Below are positions 7,586-16,303 of a stretch of 64,000 nt of DNA, piece after piece. Positions within the stretch are counted from its first letter, which is position 1. Each line of letters begins with the position of its first letter. A program made the translations under genes and the position numbers. The stretch is from Aminipila sp047974845. Lineage in GTDB: Bacteria; Bacillota; Clostridia; Peptostreptococcales; Anaerovoracaceae. The stretch covers positions 1-64,000 of the forward strand of contig JBKECQ010000041.1 in NCBI GenBank assembly GCA_047974845.1. Reading direction: 5' to 3'. The notes beneath the pieces are model-generated. The model did not search any database and was not told the origin of the DNA. It worked only from the letters and a program-made list of their open reading frames with translations.

Positions 7586-8588
7586 AGAGATTTTAGACAG
7601 AGCTTATGGGGCTTTGGTAGGTGGAGCAATAGGAGATGCCATGGGTATGCCGGCTTCTTTTTTTACCAGAGAAAAAATGAAAACTACTTATGGATACATT
7701 CAGGATTTTGTTTCACCGGAAGCTGAGAGTCAAAATTATCACGGAGATTTGGAAGCAGGCGAAATAACTGATGACACTATGGAAAGCATTATTATAAGTG
7801 AGATACTAATTAAACATAATGGGTTTAATAAAGAAGCTTTTAATTATGCCATGAAAAAATGGGCAATTGAACAAAAAATGTTAGACTCAACTGTAATAGG
7901 GCCTTCAACTAGGAGGTATTTAACTGCGCTAATTGAGGGTAAAAATCCGGAAGAAACTTCAGGATTAAGTTCTACAAATGGAAGTGCTATGAGGGTTGCA
8001 GCAGTTGGTGTGAAGTATTGGAATGACTTAAAAAGCTGCGTAGAAGCTGCGGCAGAGTCATCAATACCAAGTCACGGCAGTAAACCTTGTATTGCGGGAG
8101 CCTGTGCAGTGGCTTGTGCAGTGGCAGCAGGTGTAAAAGGGGAATATCTTCCTGAAGACATTATGATGAAGTGTTATGATGCCGCTTTGTATGGTGAAAA
8201 AATAGGACATGATATAACATCACCTATGGTTTCTAAACGAATTTTATTAGCAAAGCGTATAGTTGATGAAAATCGAAATAGCAATATTGAAAATATTTTG
8301 GATGAGCTTGTGGGAATTTTAGGCGCAAGTATGTATGTGTATGAATCGGTTCCTTTATCATTAGGTGTCTTTTATGCAGTAAACGGCAACGGAGAAAAGG
8401 GCATACCCGCAGCCATAAATTGTGGTGATGATGCGGATACAAATGGCGCGATTTGCGGTAATATCTGTGGAGCGTATTCAGGTGCCAACGCATTGCCAAA
8501 TCATTGGAAAGAAAGGGTTCAAAAAGTTAGCAGTTTGGATTTTTTTGATACTGCAAAGAAGTTATTGAACATGGATATTTCAGATTAA
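7578..8588 (+). CDS. ADP-ribosylglycohydrolase-family protein
   Basis: A protein of about 336 residues from TTG 7578, chosen because GGAGGG (7565-7570) lies 7 bases before it and the protein then begins NKEILDRAYGALVGGAIGDAMG, the normal family start; a GTG at 7560 would add six residues. Metal-binding motifs are complete: GDAMG, ITDDTMES (about 60-67) and the late NCGDDADTNGAICG (about 280). The family cleaves N-glycosidic bonds of ADP-ribosylated proteins or related ribosides using two Mg2+. The gene overlaps the kinase by 8 bases. In this operon a small-molecule riboside substrate is more likely than a protein. Confidence 0.85.
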   Translation: MNKEILDRAYGALVGGAIGDAMGMPASFFTREKMKTTYGYIQDFVSPEAESQNYHGDLEAGEITDDTMESIIISEILIKHNGFNKEAFNYAMKKWAIEQKMLDSTVIGPSTRRYLTALIEGKNPEETSGLSSTNGSAMRVAAVGVKYWNDLKSCVEAAAESSIPSHGSKPCIAGACAVACAVAAGVKGEYLPEDIMMKCYDAALYGEKIGHDITSPMVSKRILLAKRIVDENRNSNIENILDELVGILGASMYVYESVPLSLGVFYAVNGNGEKGIPAAINCGDDADTNGAICGNICGAYSGANALPNHWKERVQKVSSLDFFDTAKKLLNMDISD

Positions 8589-8684
8589 TATTTAAGATTA
8601 ATATTAAAGATTAATCTTAAGAGTGACCATTATAATAGATGGATAGTGTAAAGGTAAGAAGTTGAGGGTTGTTGGAGGAGCAAA

Positions 8685-9239
8685 ATGAGAAAAATACTTG
8701 TGGTCGTTGATATGCAAAATGATTTTATTAATGGAGCGCTAGGTACCCATGAGGCTCAGTTAATAGTGAAAAATGTTGTAGATAGAATAAATTCTTTTGA
8801 TGGTGATATATATTATACCAGAGATACTCACTCTAAGGATTACATGGAAACTATGGAGGGAAAGAATTTACCAATTGTCCATTGTGTAGAATATACTGAT
8901 GGCTGGAAAATCAATAAAGAGGTGATGAATGCCAGTGCAGGAAAAAGAGTGATTGTTATTGATAAACCTACTTTCGGTTCAATAGAACTGGCGGACAAAA
9001 TTTTAGAAGAGTCAACATCTCATGCTACAGGCGCTACAAGTAGTTCAAATGACATAGAGAGCATAACTATAATTGGTCTTTGCACGGATATTTGTGTCAT
9101 AAGCAATGCTATGATTTTAAAATCTCGTTTCTGGGAAACACCAATAATAGTAGATTCTTCTTGTTGTGCCGGAGTTAATCCGGAAAGTCATAAAAATGCA
9201 CTAGAGGCAATGAAAATGTGCCAAATCAAGATAATATAA
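8685..9239 (+). CDS. Nicotinamidase-like cysteine hydrolase (isochorismatase family)
   Basis: A 184-residue cysteine amidohydrolase. The catalytic triad residues are visible: Asp in VVVDMQNDFINGALG, Lys in VIDKPTFGS and Cys in IGLCTDICVISNA (Cys at about 145). The segment TRDTHSKDY...EGKNLPIVHC resembles the metal and nicotinamide pocket of PncA-type enzymes, which convert nicotinamide to nicotinate in NAD salvage. GGAGGAG lies 5 bases before ATG. It is separated from the upstream operon by 96 bases of AT-rich repeats that contain a TATAAT, so it may be partly independent. A ureido or other amide substrate cannot be excluded. Confidence 0.75.
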   Translation: MRKILVVVDMQNDFINGALGTHEAQLIVKNVVDRINSFDGDIYYTRDTHSKDYMETMEGKNLPIVHCVEYTDGWKINKEVMNASAGKRVIVIDKPTFGSIELADKILEESTSHATGATSSSNDIESITIIGLCTDICVISNAMILKSRFWETPIIVDSSCCAGVNPESHKNALEAMKMCQIKII

Positions 9240-9336
9240 ATATCTAAATTGAAAGGCAATAATTATATATAGGTTTTAAAAAGTAATGATTATATAGAAG
9301 TTTTATATAAGTATAAGTATTCAGGAGGTAAAATTG

Positions 9337-10143
9337 ATGACAGAAAAGGCTATTGAAAAATTAACAGAAGAGGTACTTAACCTAATGGGGTTTATAGGAG
9401 AAGCAGCTATTATTCTTCTTGTTGGGTATATTTTAATAAGAATATCATTAAGAATTATTAGGAAGGTATTAGGCAAAACAACCTTAGATCCATCATTGCA
9501 TACGTTTATAGAGAACTCAACAAAGGCTATTTTATGGATAGTTTTAATAGTTACCATATTAGCGGCATTAGGCATTCCAATTTCAACATTTATAGCAATA
9601 TTAGGTGCCGGAGGTGCGGCTATTGCTTTAGCATTAAAGGATAGCTTAGGTAATATTGCCGGGGGAATTATTATATTAGTGACTAAGCCATTTAAAAAGG
9701 GTGATTTTATTGATATAACTGAGATAGCAGGTATTGTAGAACAAATTGACTTACTATATACAACATTAAAAACATTTGATAATAAGGTTGTTAGCATACC
9801 AAATGGAAAGATTACTACAGCGGTAATGATTAATTATTCAACAGAAGATACAAGAAGGGTAGATTGCAAATTTAGTATAGGATATAGCGATGACATCGGA
9901 AAGGCAAAAGATGTGTTACTGGCAGTAGCAGAAGCTAACCCTGAGATTTTTAAAGACCCTATTCCTTTTGTTGGAGTATCGGGTCATGGAGATAGTGCAA
10001 TCATTATAGATTTTAGGGTTTGGTGTAAGACAGAAAACTATTGGGATATTAAATATTTCCTTGAAGAAAACGTAAAGATAGCCTTTGATGAAGCGGCAAT
10101 AACTATTCCTTATCCTCAGATTGAAGTGCATAACAAAAAATAA
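9337..10143 (+). CDS. mscS: Small-conductance mechanosensitive channel (MscS family)
   Basis: A protein of about 268 residues from ATG 9337 (AGGAGG at 9323-9328, 8 bases away; a TTG at 9334 is too close). Three membrane helices lie in the first 125 residues. The pore-lining third helix is the Gly/Ala-rich LGAGGAAIALALKDSLGNIAGG (about 90-111), characteristic of MscS. The beta domain follows (FKKGDFIDI, VSIPNGKI) and then the cytoplasmic cage. It releases solutes on osmotic downshock. Length is close to that of E. coli MscS. It stands alone. Confidence 0.92.
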   Translation: MTEKAIEKLTEEVLNLMGFIGEAAIILLVGYILIRISLRIIRKVLGKTTLDPSLHTFIENSTKAILWIVLIVTILAALGIPISTFIAILGAGGAAIALALKDSLGNIAGGIIILVTKPFKKGDFIDITEIAGIVEQIDLLYTTLKTFDNKVVSIPNGKITTAVMINYSTEDTRRVDCKFSIGYSDDIGKAKDVLLAVAEANPEIFKDPIPFVGVSGHGDSAIIIDFRVWCKTENYWDIKYFLEENVKIAFDEAAITIPYPQIEVHNKK

Positions 10144-10218
10144 ACTTTTTTTATAGAGTAAATAGAAAAAAACTATTGAGATATACAGAAAAACGATTGG
10201 CTGTTTATGAAATATACA

Positions 10219-10248
10219 TTGACAAGGGCGCATTAGAATTCGTATAAT
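10219..10248 (+). promoter_or_regulatory. Sigma-A promoter of pyruvate carboxylase gene
   Basis: A consensus TTGACA (10219-10224) lies 18 bases from a consensus TATAAT (10243-10248). A perfect 7-bp inverted repeat, TAAGCTA-tgta-TAGCTTA (10249-10266), begins right after the -10 box and would cover the transcription start, so it could be an operator. The untranslated leader would be about 145 nt. Confidence 0.8.
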
Positions 10249-10398
10249 TAAGCTATGTATAGCTTAGAAATTGTGCTGTAAAACAAAAAATAATGCAAAT
10301 AAACGCGTTTGGATTTGAAAAATTGTGGCGATACACAAATAAATTGTATTAAAGAAGTTATTAATTATTAAGTGATTTAAATTTAAGGAGATTTCACA

Positions 10399-13300
10399 AT
10401 GCAGCAGAAGTTTAAGAGAGTTTTGGTTGCAAACAGAGGCGAAATTGCAATCAGAGTATTTAGAGCTTGTAGAGAACTGGGTATCAGAACAGTAGCAATC
10501 TATTCTGAAGAAGATACTAATTCATTATTCCGTACTAAAGCTGATGAAGCTTATCAGATCGGAAAGGGTAAGTCACCAGTTGATGTTTATTTAAGTATAA
10601 ACGAAATTATTGAGTTAGCAAAAGCAAAGGGTGTTGATGCAATTCACCCGGGATATGGCTTCCTTTCTGAAAATGTAGAATTTGCAAGAAAATGCGAAGA
10701 AGAAGGAATCATATTTATTGGGCCAACACATGAAATGATGGATAGACTTGGTGATAAGATTAAGTCTAAAATTGTTGCACATGAAGTTGGTGTTCCAACT
10801 ATTCCTGGTGTAGAAAAAGCCATTGAAAGTGAAGAAGAAGCTAAAGTTTTTGCAGATTCATGCGGTTACCCTGTAATGCTAAAGGCAGCAGCTGGCGGCG
10901 GCGGTAGAGGTATGCGTATTGTAAGAACTGCGGAAGAATTAATTCCTGAGTTCAGAAGTGCAAAAAGTGAAGCTAAAAAAGCTTTTGGTATTGATGACAT
11001 TTTCATTGAAAAATATTTAGAAAAGCCAAAGCACATCGAAGTACAAGTGTTTGGCGATAACTATGGTAATATTGTTCACTTATTTGAAAGAGATTGTTCT
11101 ATTCAAAGAAGGCATCAAAAGGTTGTTGAATTTACTCCGGCTATTAGCATTACTAATGAACAGAGAGAAAAAATCTGTGCAGATGCACTAAAAATTGCAA
11201 GAGCAGTAAATTACAGAAGTGCAGGTACTGTAGAATTCCTTGTGGATTCAAATGGCCAGCACTATTTTATAGAAATGAACCCAAGAATTCAGGTAGAACA
11301 TACAGTTACAGAAATGGTTACAGGTATTGACCTTGTTCAGGCTCAGATTTTAGCTGCAGAGGGATATGCCCTTGACTCAGATAAAATTAATATTAAGAAT
11401 CAGGATGATATAAAACCTAGAGGTCATGCAATTCAATGTAGAGTTACTACTGAAGATCCAATAAACGGATTTGCTCCTGACACAGGTGTTATTGATTTCT
11501 ATAGAACAGGATCAGGCTTTGGTATTAGACTGGATGGAGGTAATGGTTTCGCAGGTGCAAACATTACTCCTTATTACGATAGCTTGCTTGTAAAGGTTAC
11601 TGCATGGGGAAGAAGCTTTGATGATACAATTGCAAAAGCCTTAAGAGCTCTTGATGAAGCTAAGATTAAAGGTGTTAAGACTAACATTGCATTTATCATG
11701 AACGTATTAAATCATGAAACTTTTAGAAAAGGTCAGTGCGATACAGGCTTTATAGCTGCAAACCCGGATTTAGTTCAGATTTCCAGTGAAGATAATGAAC
11801 TTAAATTGTTAAACTTCTTAGGTAATAAGATTGTAAATGAAACTAAGGGAAGAAAACCGCAGTTTGACGTTCCTGTGTTCCCAAGAATTAAGCAGAGTGA
11901 AATTAATGAGCTTAGAGGAACAAAGCAAAAACTTGATGAAGAGGGTCCAGAAAAGCTTTCAAAGTGGATTCATGGAAGAAAAGAACTTCTTTTAACAGAT
12001 ACCACTATGAGAGATGCTCAGCAGTCTCTAATGGCTACTAGAGTTAGAACTATAGATATGGAAAAGATTGCACCGGCTACAGCACTTTATGGTAAAGAGC
12101 TATTCTCACTGGAAATGTGGGGAGGAGCAACATTTGATACATCATATAGATTCTTAAAGGAATCACCATGGGAAAGACTTGCTACATTAAGAGAAAAGAT
12201 TCCTAACATACTATTCCAGATGTTAATTAGAGGTGCTAATGCGGTTGGTTATAAAAACTATCCGGATAACGTAATACGTGAATTTGTTAAAGAATCTGCT
12301 CAAGCAGGTATTGATGTATTCCGTATATTTGACTCTCTAAACTGGATTGAAGGTATGGAAGTTGCTTTAGATGAAACTCTTAAGCAGGGAATGGTAGCAG
12401 AACCTTGTATTTGCTACACAGGTGACATACTGGATAAAACAAAAGAAAAATACAACTTAAATTATTATATAAACATGGCTAAAGAGCTTGAGAAGAGAGG
12501 TGCTCATATCTTAGGTATTAAGGATATGACAGGTCTTCTTAAACCAATGGCTGCTAAAAAGCTTATTGAAAGCCTTAAGAATGAAATTGATATTCCAATT
12601 CATCTACACACACATGACACAAGTGGTAATGGTGGTGCAACTAACTTAATGGCAGCATTAGCTGGTGTTGATATAGTTGATACAGCATTCAATAGTATGG
12701 CTGGTCTTACAAGTCAACCGGCTCTTAATACATTGGTTGCGGCACTTGAAAACACTGAAAGAGCTACAGGTCTTGATCTTGATGGAATACAAAAGGTTTC
12801 AACTTACTGGAATGCCGTTAGACCGGTATACAATGGATTTGAATCAGACCTTAAGGTAAGTACAGCTGAAATCTATAAGTATGAAATCCCTGGTGGTCAG
12901 TATTCAAACTTAAAGCCTCAGGTTGAAAGCTTTGGATTAGGTCACAAGTTTGAAGCTGTAAAAGATATGTATAAGTCTGTAAATGAAATGCTTGGAGATA
13001 TTGTAAAGGTAACTCCTTCTTCTAAGGCAGTTGGTGACATGGCTATCTTTATGGTACAAAATGATTTAACACCGGAAAACATTTATGAAAAGGCAGCTGA
13101 CATAGACTTCCCTGATTCAATTGTATCTTACTTTGAAGGTATGATGGGTCAGCCACAGGGTGGTTTCCCAGAAAAGTTACAGAAGCTTGTTCTTAAGGGT
13201 AAAGAACCTATTACTTGCAGACCTGGTGAATTATTACCACCGGAAGATTTCGAGTATATCAGAAAGGGTCTTGTAGAAAAGCTTGGACTTGAAGGAACTC

Positions 13301-13836
13301 CTCAGGAAGTAATCAGTTATGCTTTATATCCAAAAGTATTTGTTGACTATGTAAACAGTATTAAAAAAGATGGCGACTTCAGAAGAATGGGAAGTGATAT
13401 TTTCTTCCACGGTCTTGCAGAAGGAGAAACTTGTGAGATAAAGGTTGGAGAAGGTAAGCTTCTTATTATCAAATTAGTTGAGGTTAGATCTCCTGACGTA
13501 GAAGGAATGAGAGAAGTCGTATTTGAAGTAAATGGAAATAGACATTCTGTTAAGATTAAAGATAAGGATTTACAAAATATGGGTGTTGTAAAAGCATCTG
13601 TACCTATGGCTGATCCTGACAATTCTTCACAGATTGGTGCTAATATTCCGGGAAATATTATAAAAGTTCTTGTAAAAGAGGGCGAAGCTGTTGAAGAAAA
13701 ACAGCCGGTAGCAGTTATTGAAGCTATGAAAATGGAAACAAATATCATAGCTCCTATAAAGGGAACTGTTGACAAGATTTATGTAAAAGAAGGTCAGCAA
13801 GTTAAAGCAGGTCAATTAATTGTAGATTTAAAATAG
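10399..13836 (+). CDS. pyc: Pyruvate carboxylase
   Basis: A 1145-residue single-chain enzyme making oxaloacetate from pyruvate, bicarbonate and ATP. The biotin carboxylase domain is at about 1-455 (glycine loop KAAAGGGGRGMR, EMNPRIQVEHTVTE). The carboxyltransferase domain starts at about 530 (LLTDTTMRDAQQSL) with the metal-site segment HLHTHDTSGNGGA. The tether region follows, then the biotin carrier domain at about 1075-1145 with the biotinylated lysine in EAMKMETN (about 1110). Length and domain order match bacterial Pyc. AAGGAGA lies 9 bases before ATG. It feeds the oxidative or reductive arm of a partial TCA cycle. It is monocistronic between a strong promoter and a terminator. Confidence 0.97.
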   Translation: MQQKFKRVLVANRGEIAIRVFRACRELGIRTVAIYSEEDTNSLFRTKADEAYQIGKGKSPVDVYLSINEIIELAKAKGVDAIHPGYGFLSENVEFARKCEEEGIIFIGPTHEMMDRLGDKIKSKIVAHEVGVPTIPGVEKAIESEEEAKVFADSCGYPVMLKAAAGGGGRGMRIVRTAEELIPEFRSAKSEAKKAFGIDDIFIEKYLEKPKHIEVQVFGDNYGNIVHLFERDCSIQRRHQKVVEFTPAISITNEQREKICADALKIARAVNYRSAGTVEFLVDSNGQHYFIEMNPRIQVEHTVTEMVTGIDLVQAQILAAEGYALDSDKINIKNQDDIKPRGHAIQCRVTTEDPINGFAPDTGVIDFYRTGSGFGIRLDGGNGFAGANITPYYDSLLVKVTAWGRSFDDTIAKALRALDEAKIKGVKTNIAFIMNVLNHETFRKGQCDTGFIAANPDLVQISSEDNELKLLNFLGNKIVNETKGRKPQFDVPVFPRIKQSEINELRGTKQKLDEEGPEKLSKWIHGRKELLLTDTTMRDAQQSLMATRVRTIDMEKIAPATALYGKELFSLEMWGGATFDTSYRFLKESPWERLATLREKIPNILFQMLIRGANAVGYKNYPDNVIREFVKESAQAGIDVFRIFDSLNWIEGMEVALDETLKQGMVAEPCICYTGDILDKTKEKYNLNYYINMAKELEKRGAHILGIKDMTGLLKPMAAKKLIESLKNEIDIPIHLHTHDTSGNGGATNLMAALAGVDIVDTAFNSMAGLTSQPALNTLVAALENTERATGLDLDGIQKVSTYWNAVRPVYNGFESDLKVSTAEIYKYEIPGGQYSNLKPQVESFGLGHKFEAVKDMYKSVNEMLGDIVKVTPSSKAVGDMAIFMVQNDLTPENIYEKAADIDFPDSIVSYFEGMMGQPQGGFPEKLQKLVLKGKEPITCRPGELLPPEDFEYIRKGLVEKLGLEGTPQEVISYALYPKVFVDYVNSIKKDGDFRRMGSDIFFHGLAEGETCEIKVGEGKLLIIKLVEVRSPDVEGMREVVFEVNGNRHSVKIKDKDLQNMGVVKASVPMADPDNSSQIGANIPGNIIKVLVKEGEAVEEKQPVAVIEAMKMETNIIAPIKGTVDKIYVKEGQQVKAGQLIVDLK

Positions 13837-13854
13837 CTATAAAAACGCAGTAGA

Positions 13855-13887
13855 GCCGTCATGACATCGCGTCATGGCGGTTTTTTT
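13855..13887 (+). terminator. Terminator after pyc
   Basis: A stem CCGTCATGAC (13856-13865) pairs with GTCATGGCGG (13871-13880, one G:T), followed by seven T. Confidence 0.85.
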
Positions 13888-13909
13888 AATATGAGGAGGG
13901 AAAGCGGAA

Positions 13910-14725
13910 ATGAAACAGGGATATTTAGTGGGAGAACTGGCAGATTTTTTCGGTATCAGCAGGGATACACTCCGACTATACGATAAATTGGGTATCATTT
14001 CGCCCAAGAAGAATGAACACAATAACTACCGTTGTTATTCAAGAGAAGAGCTAATTTGTCTGGTGTATGTCATGGAACTGAGAAAGATAAATCTGCCGCT
14101 GGAGGATATTAGAATGTTGATGAACGAAAGTTCCATCGAGAACGCGGCAAAAGTCATGGCTGTTCAGGAACAACTCATTGAAGAAAAACTAAAAGAACTT
14201 AAGCGATTGAAAAGTACCGTGTGGGACTATAAGATGAGCTTTACTCATGCGGCAACGGGCTTGAACAAAATTCACATTACCGAGAGCCCCATATTCATAT
14301 ATAAGGATGTGGAGGAATCTTTGATAAACACGCTAGAAAGCTTTAACAGTCTGACGGAATACCACATACCCAAATTTACGTTCATCGTACCTCAGGAGCT
14401 ATTTTTATCGGAGCGCATCATTACTTCGGAGAATGCCTGCAAAAAAGAATTTACCTACGCCGTAACCCTCAAGGATGATGGAAAATTGACAGAAAGTAAA
14501 ACCTTTCCAAAAGATAAATTTAAAGTGATTCACTATGAAAAATGCATCTATACAGTTATGAAATTCTATACAAATCAGGACTACAGTGATATTGTAAATC
14601 TTAGAGAATACGTTACTTCCAACGGATTTTTGGTGGTAGGGGATGTTATGCTCAGGGTTATATCCATTAAAAATAGCAGTGAACTAAACATCGACTATTA
14701 CGAGACGTGGGTGCCTATTGCTTAA
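13910..14725 (+). CDS. MerR-family transcription regulator with effector-binding C-domain
   Basis: A 271-residue regulator. The N-terminal winged helix is at about 1-70 (LVGELADFFGISRDTLRLYDKLGIISPKK, the MerR signature). A dimerising coiled coil follows at about 85-125, then a 145-residue domain of the GyrI/BmrR effector type ending in YYETWVPIA. Such proteins bind a small molecule and twist promoters with over-long spacers. The next gene has exactly such a promoter (14772-14802), so it most likely controls the carrier/amidohydrolase pair. Base use is richer in G+C than in the genes on either side of this three-gene block. Confidence 0.82.
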   Translation: MKQGYLVGELADFFGISRDTLRLYDKLGIISPKKNEHNNYRCYSREELICLVYVMELRKINLPLEDIRMLMNESSIENAAKVMAVQEQLIEEKLKELKRLKSTVWDYKMSFTHAATGLNKIHITESPIFIYKDVEESLINTLESFNSLTEYHIPKFTFIVPQELFLSERIITSENACKKEFTYAVTLKDDGKLTESKTFPKDKFKVIHYEKCIYTVMKFYTNQDYSDIVNLREYVTSNGFLVVGDVMLRVISIKNSSELNIDYYETWVPIA

Positions 14726-14771
14726 AATATGGGAATAAAGAAAAAAAGTTTTTTGAAAATTGAAAAAACTA

Positions 14772-14802
14772 TTGACCTTAGACCTACTCAATGGTTTATC
14801 GT
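14772..14802 (+). promoter_or_regulatory. MerR-type promoter with 19-bp spacer
   Basis: TTGACC (14772-14777) and TATCGT (14797-14802) are 19 bases apart, longer than the optimum 17, as in promoters activated by MerR proteins. The spacer region carries an imperfect dyad (ACC.T.GA ... TC.A.GGT). It lies between the MerR gene and the carrier gene. The -10 box is poor, so the call is moderate. Confidence 0.5.
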
Positions 14803-14850
14803 GGAATAAATAACCGATATACATTTGTGTAAGGTAAAAGGAGGGTATTT

Positions 14851-16281
14851 ATGTCCAATAATAGTTCACAACCTACAGAAACGGGAACAAAGAAGAAAAG
14901 AGAATTTCCGCATATATTTGTAATACTTTTTATCGCAATTTTAGTAGCAACTATAGCAACTTATATTGTTCCGGCAGGTCAGTATCAGAGAGTACTGGAT
15001 GAAGCAACCAACAGAATGATTATTGACCCGGCATCTTTCTCTTTTGTGGATTAAACTCCGGTCAATGCGTTTGAGATGTTTGTTTCCATAGAAGAGGGGC
15101 TAATAGAAGCCGCCAACATCACATTTTTGATATTTTGTGCATTTTCTTGTCTATATCTTCTGGAAAAGACGGGAACCATCGATGCCGCAATTGCAATTAT
15201 GGTAAACAAGACTCGGCGAAATCCCAAGTCTGCAAACATTATCATCGTAATATTAATGGTTATTCTATCGGCGTGGGCTTCCACGGGGACTATTTCATAT
15301 GAAGAAATCATAGCTTTTGCACCTATATTTGTGGCGGTTGCCATAGCTCTGGGGTACGATGCTCTGGTAGGAATAGCTATATCGGTAGTGCCTGTAGGTG
15401 TAGGCTTTGCCTCCGCTACGGTAAATCCTTTTAGCATAGGCGTAGCACAGACTATCGCTGAACTTCCTATGTTTTCAGGGCTGGGATATAGAATTTTAGT
15501 ATTATTCGTTATGACCACCGTTACTGTTGCTTACGTTTTATGGTATGGCATGAGAGTGAAAAAAGATCCGACAAAGAGTTATGTTTATGGCATTGATTAT
15601 TCGGACTTGGTAGTGGATGGGGAACGCATGGAGACACCGTTCAATATGCAGAGAAAACTGTCTCTGCTTTCACTGTTTGTAGGCGTTGGCTTTATGGCAT
15701 ACGGTTTAATAAAACTGGGATGGTACATAAATCAGGTGGCGGCAATATTCATGATAGTTTCCATCGTTGTGGGAATAATCAACAAATGGAATCCCAGCAA
15801 AATATCCGAAGTCTTGGTTGAAGGTCTTTCCAAGGGTGTATTGGCAGCATTGATTGTAGGCGTAGCAAGAGGTATTTTGGTAGTAATAACAAAGGGCAAT
15901 ATATTAGACACCATTATTCACGCCTGTGTAAGTATGCTGGAGGGTTTATCCCTCTATGTAAGTTCTGTGGGAATGTTGTTCTTCCAGACCTTCCTAAACC
16001 TACTCATTCCATCAGGCTCAGGTCAGGCAGCGGTTTCAATGCCTATCATGACTCCCATTGCAGATCTGATAGGTATGAACAGACAGATAGCCGTTTTAAT
16101 ATTCCAGTTTGGTGATGGTTTCTCCAATTTAATCTGGCCAACAGGCTTCATGATGATTGTATGTGCTATGATAAAAGTTCCTTTGAATAAATATTACAAG
16201 TTTATTCTGCCACTGTTCTTCATAGGTCTGATTATCCAAATCGCATTTATCATGGGCGCTATCGCTATGAATTACAGCTAA
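14851..16281 (+). pseudogene. YfcC-family carrier interrupted by one in-frame TAA
   Basis: The frame reads through 477 codons with a single internal stop, TAA at 15052-15054, after residue 67 (…PASFSFVD). The same frame continues TPVNAFEMFVSIEEGLIEAAN with no shift, exactly as expected for the YfcC/ion-transporter family of about 470 residues and about 12 membrane segments. The second piece on its own would begin at ATG 15076 (401 residues) without the first membrane helix and without a ribosome binding site. Ribosome binding site AAGGAGGG precedes ATG 14851. The family is thought to carry amino acids or peptides. A point mutation, or a sequencing error, explains the break; TAA is not a selenocysteine codon. 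Confidence 0.8.
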
Positions 16282-16303
16282 TTGCCGGGAAAGGAGAATA
16301 TGG

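Noticed and set aside
14851..16281. Selenocysteine or programmed recoding at the internal stop
   Set aside because: The codon is TAA, not TGA, and no slippery sequence or strong downstream hairpin stands out.
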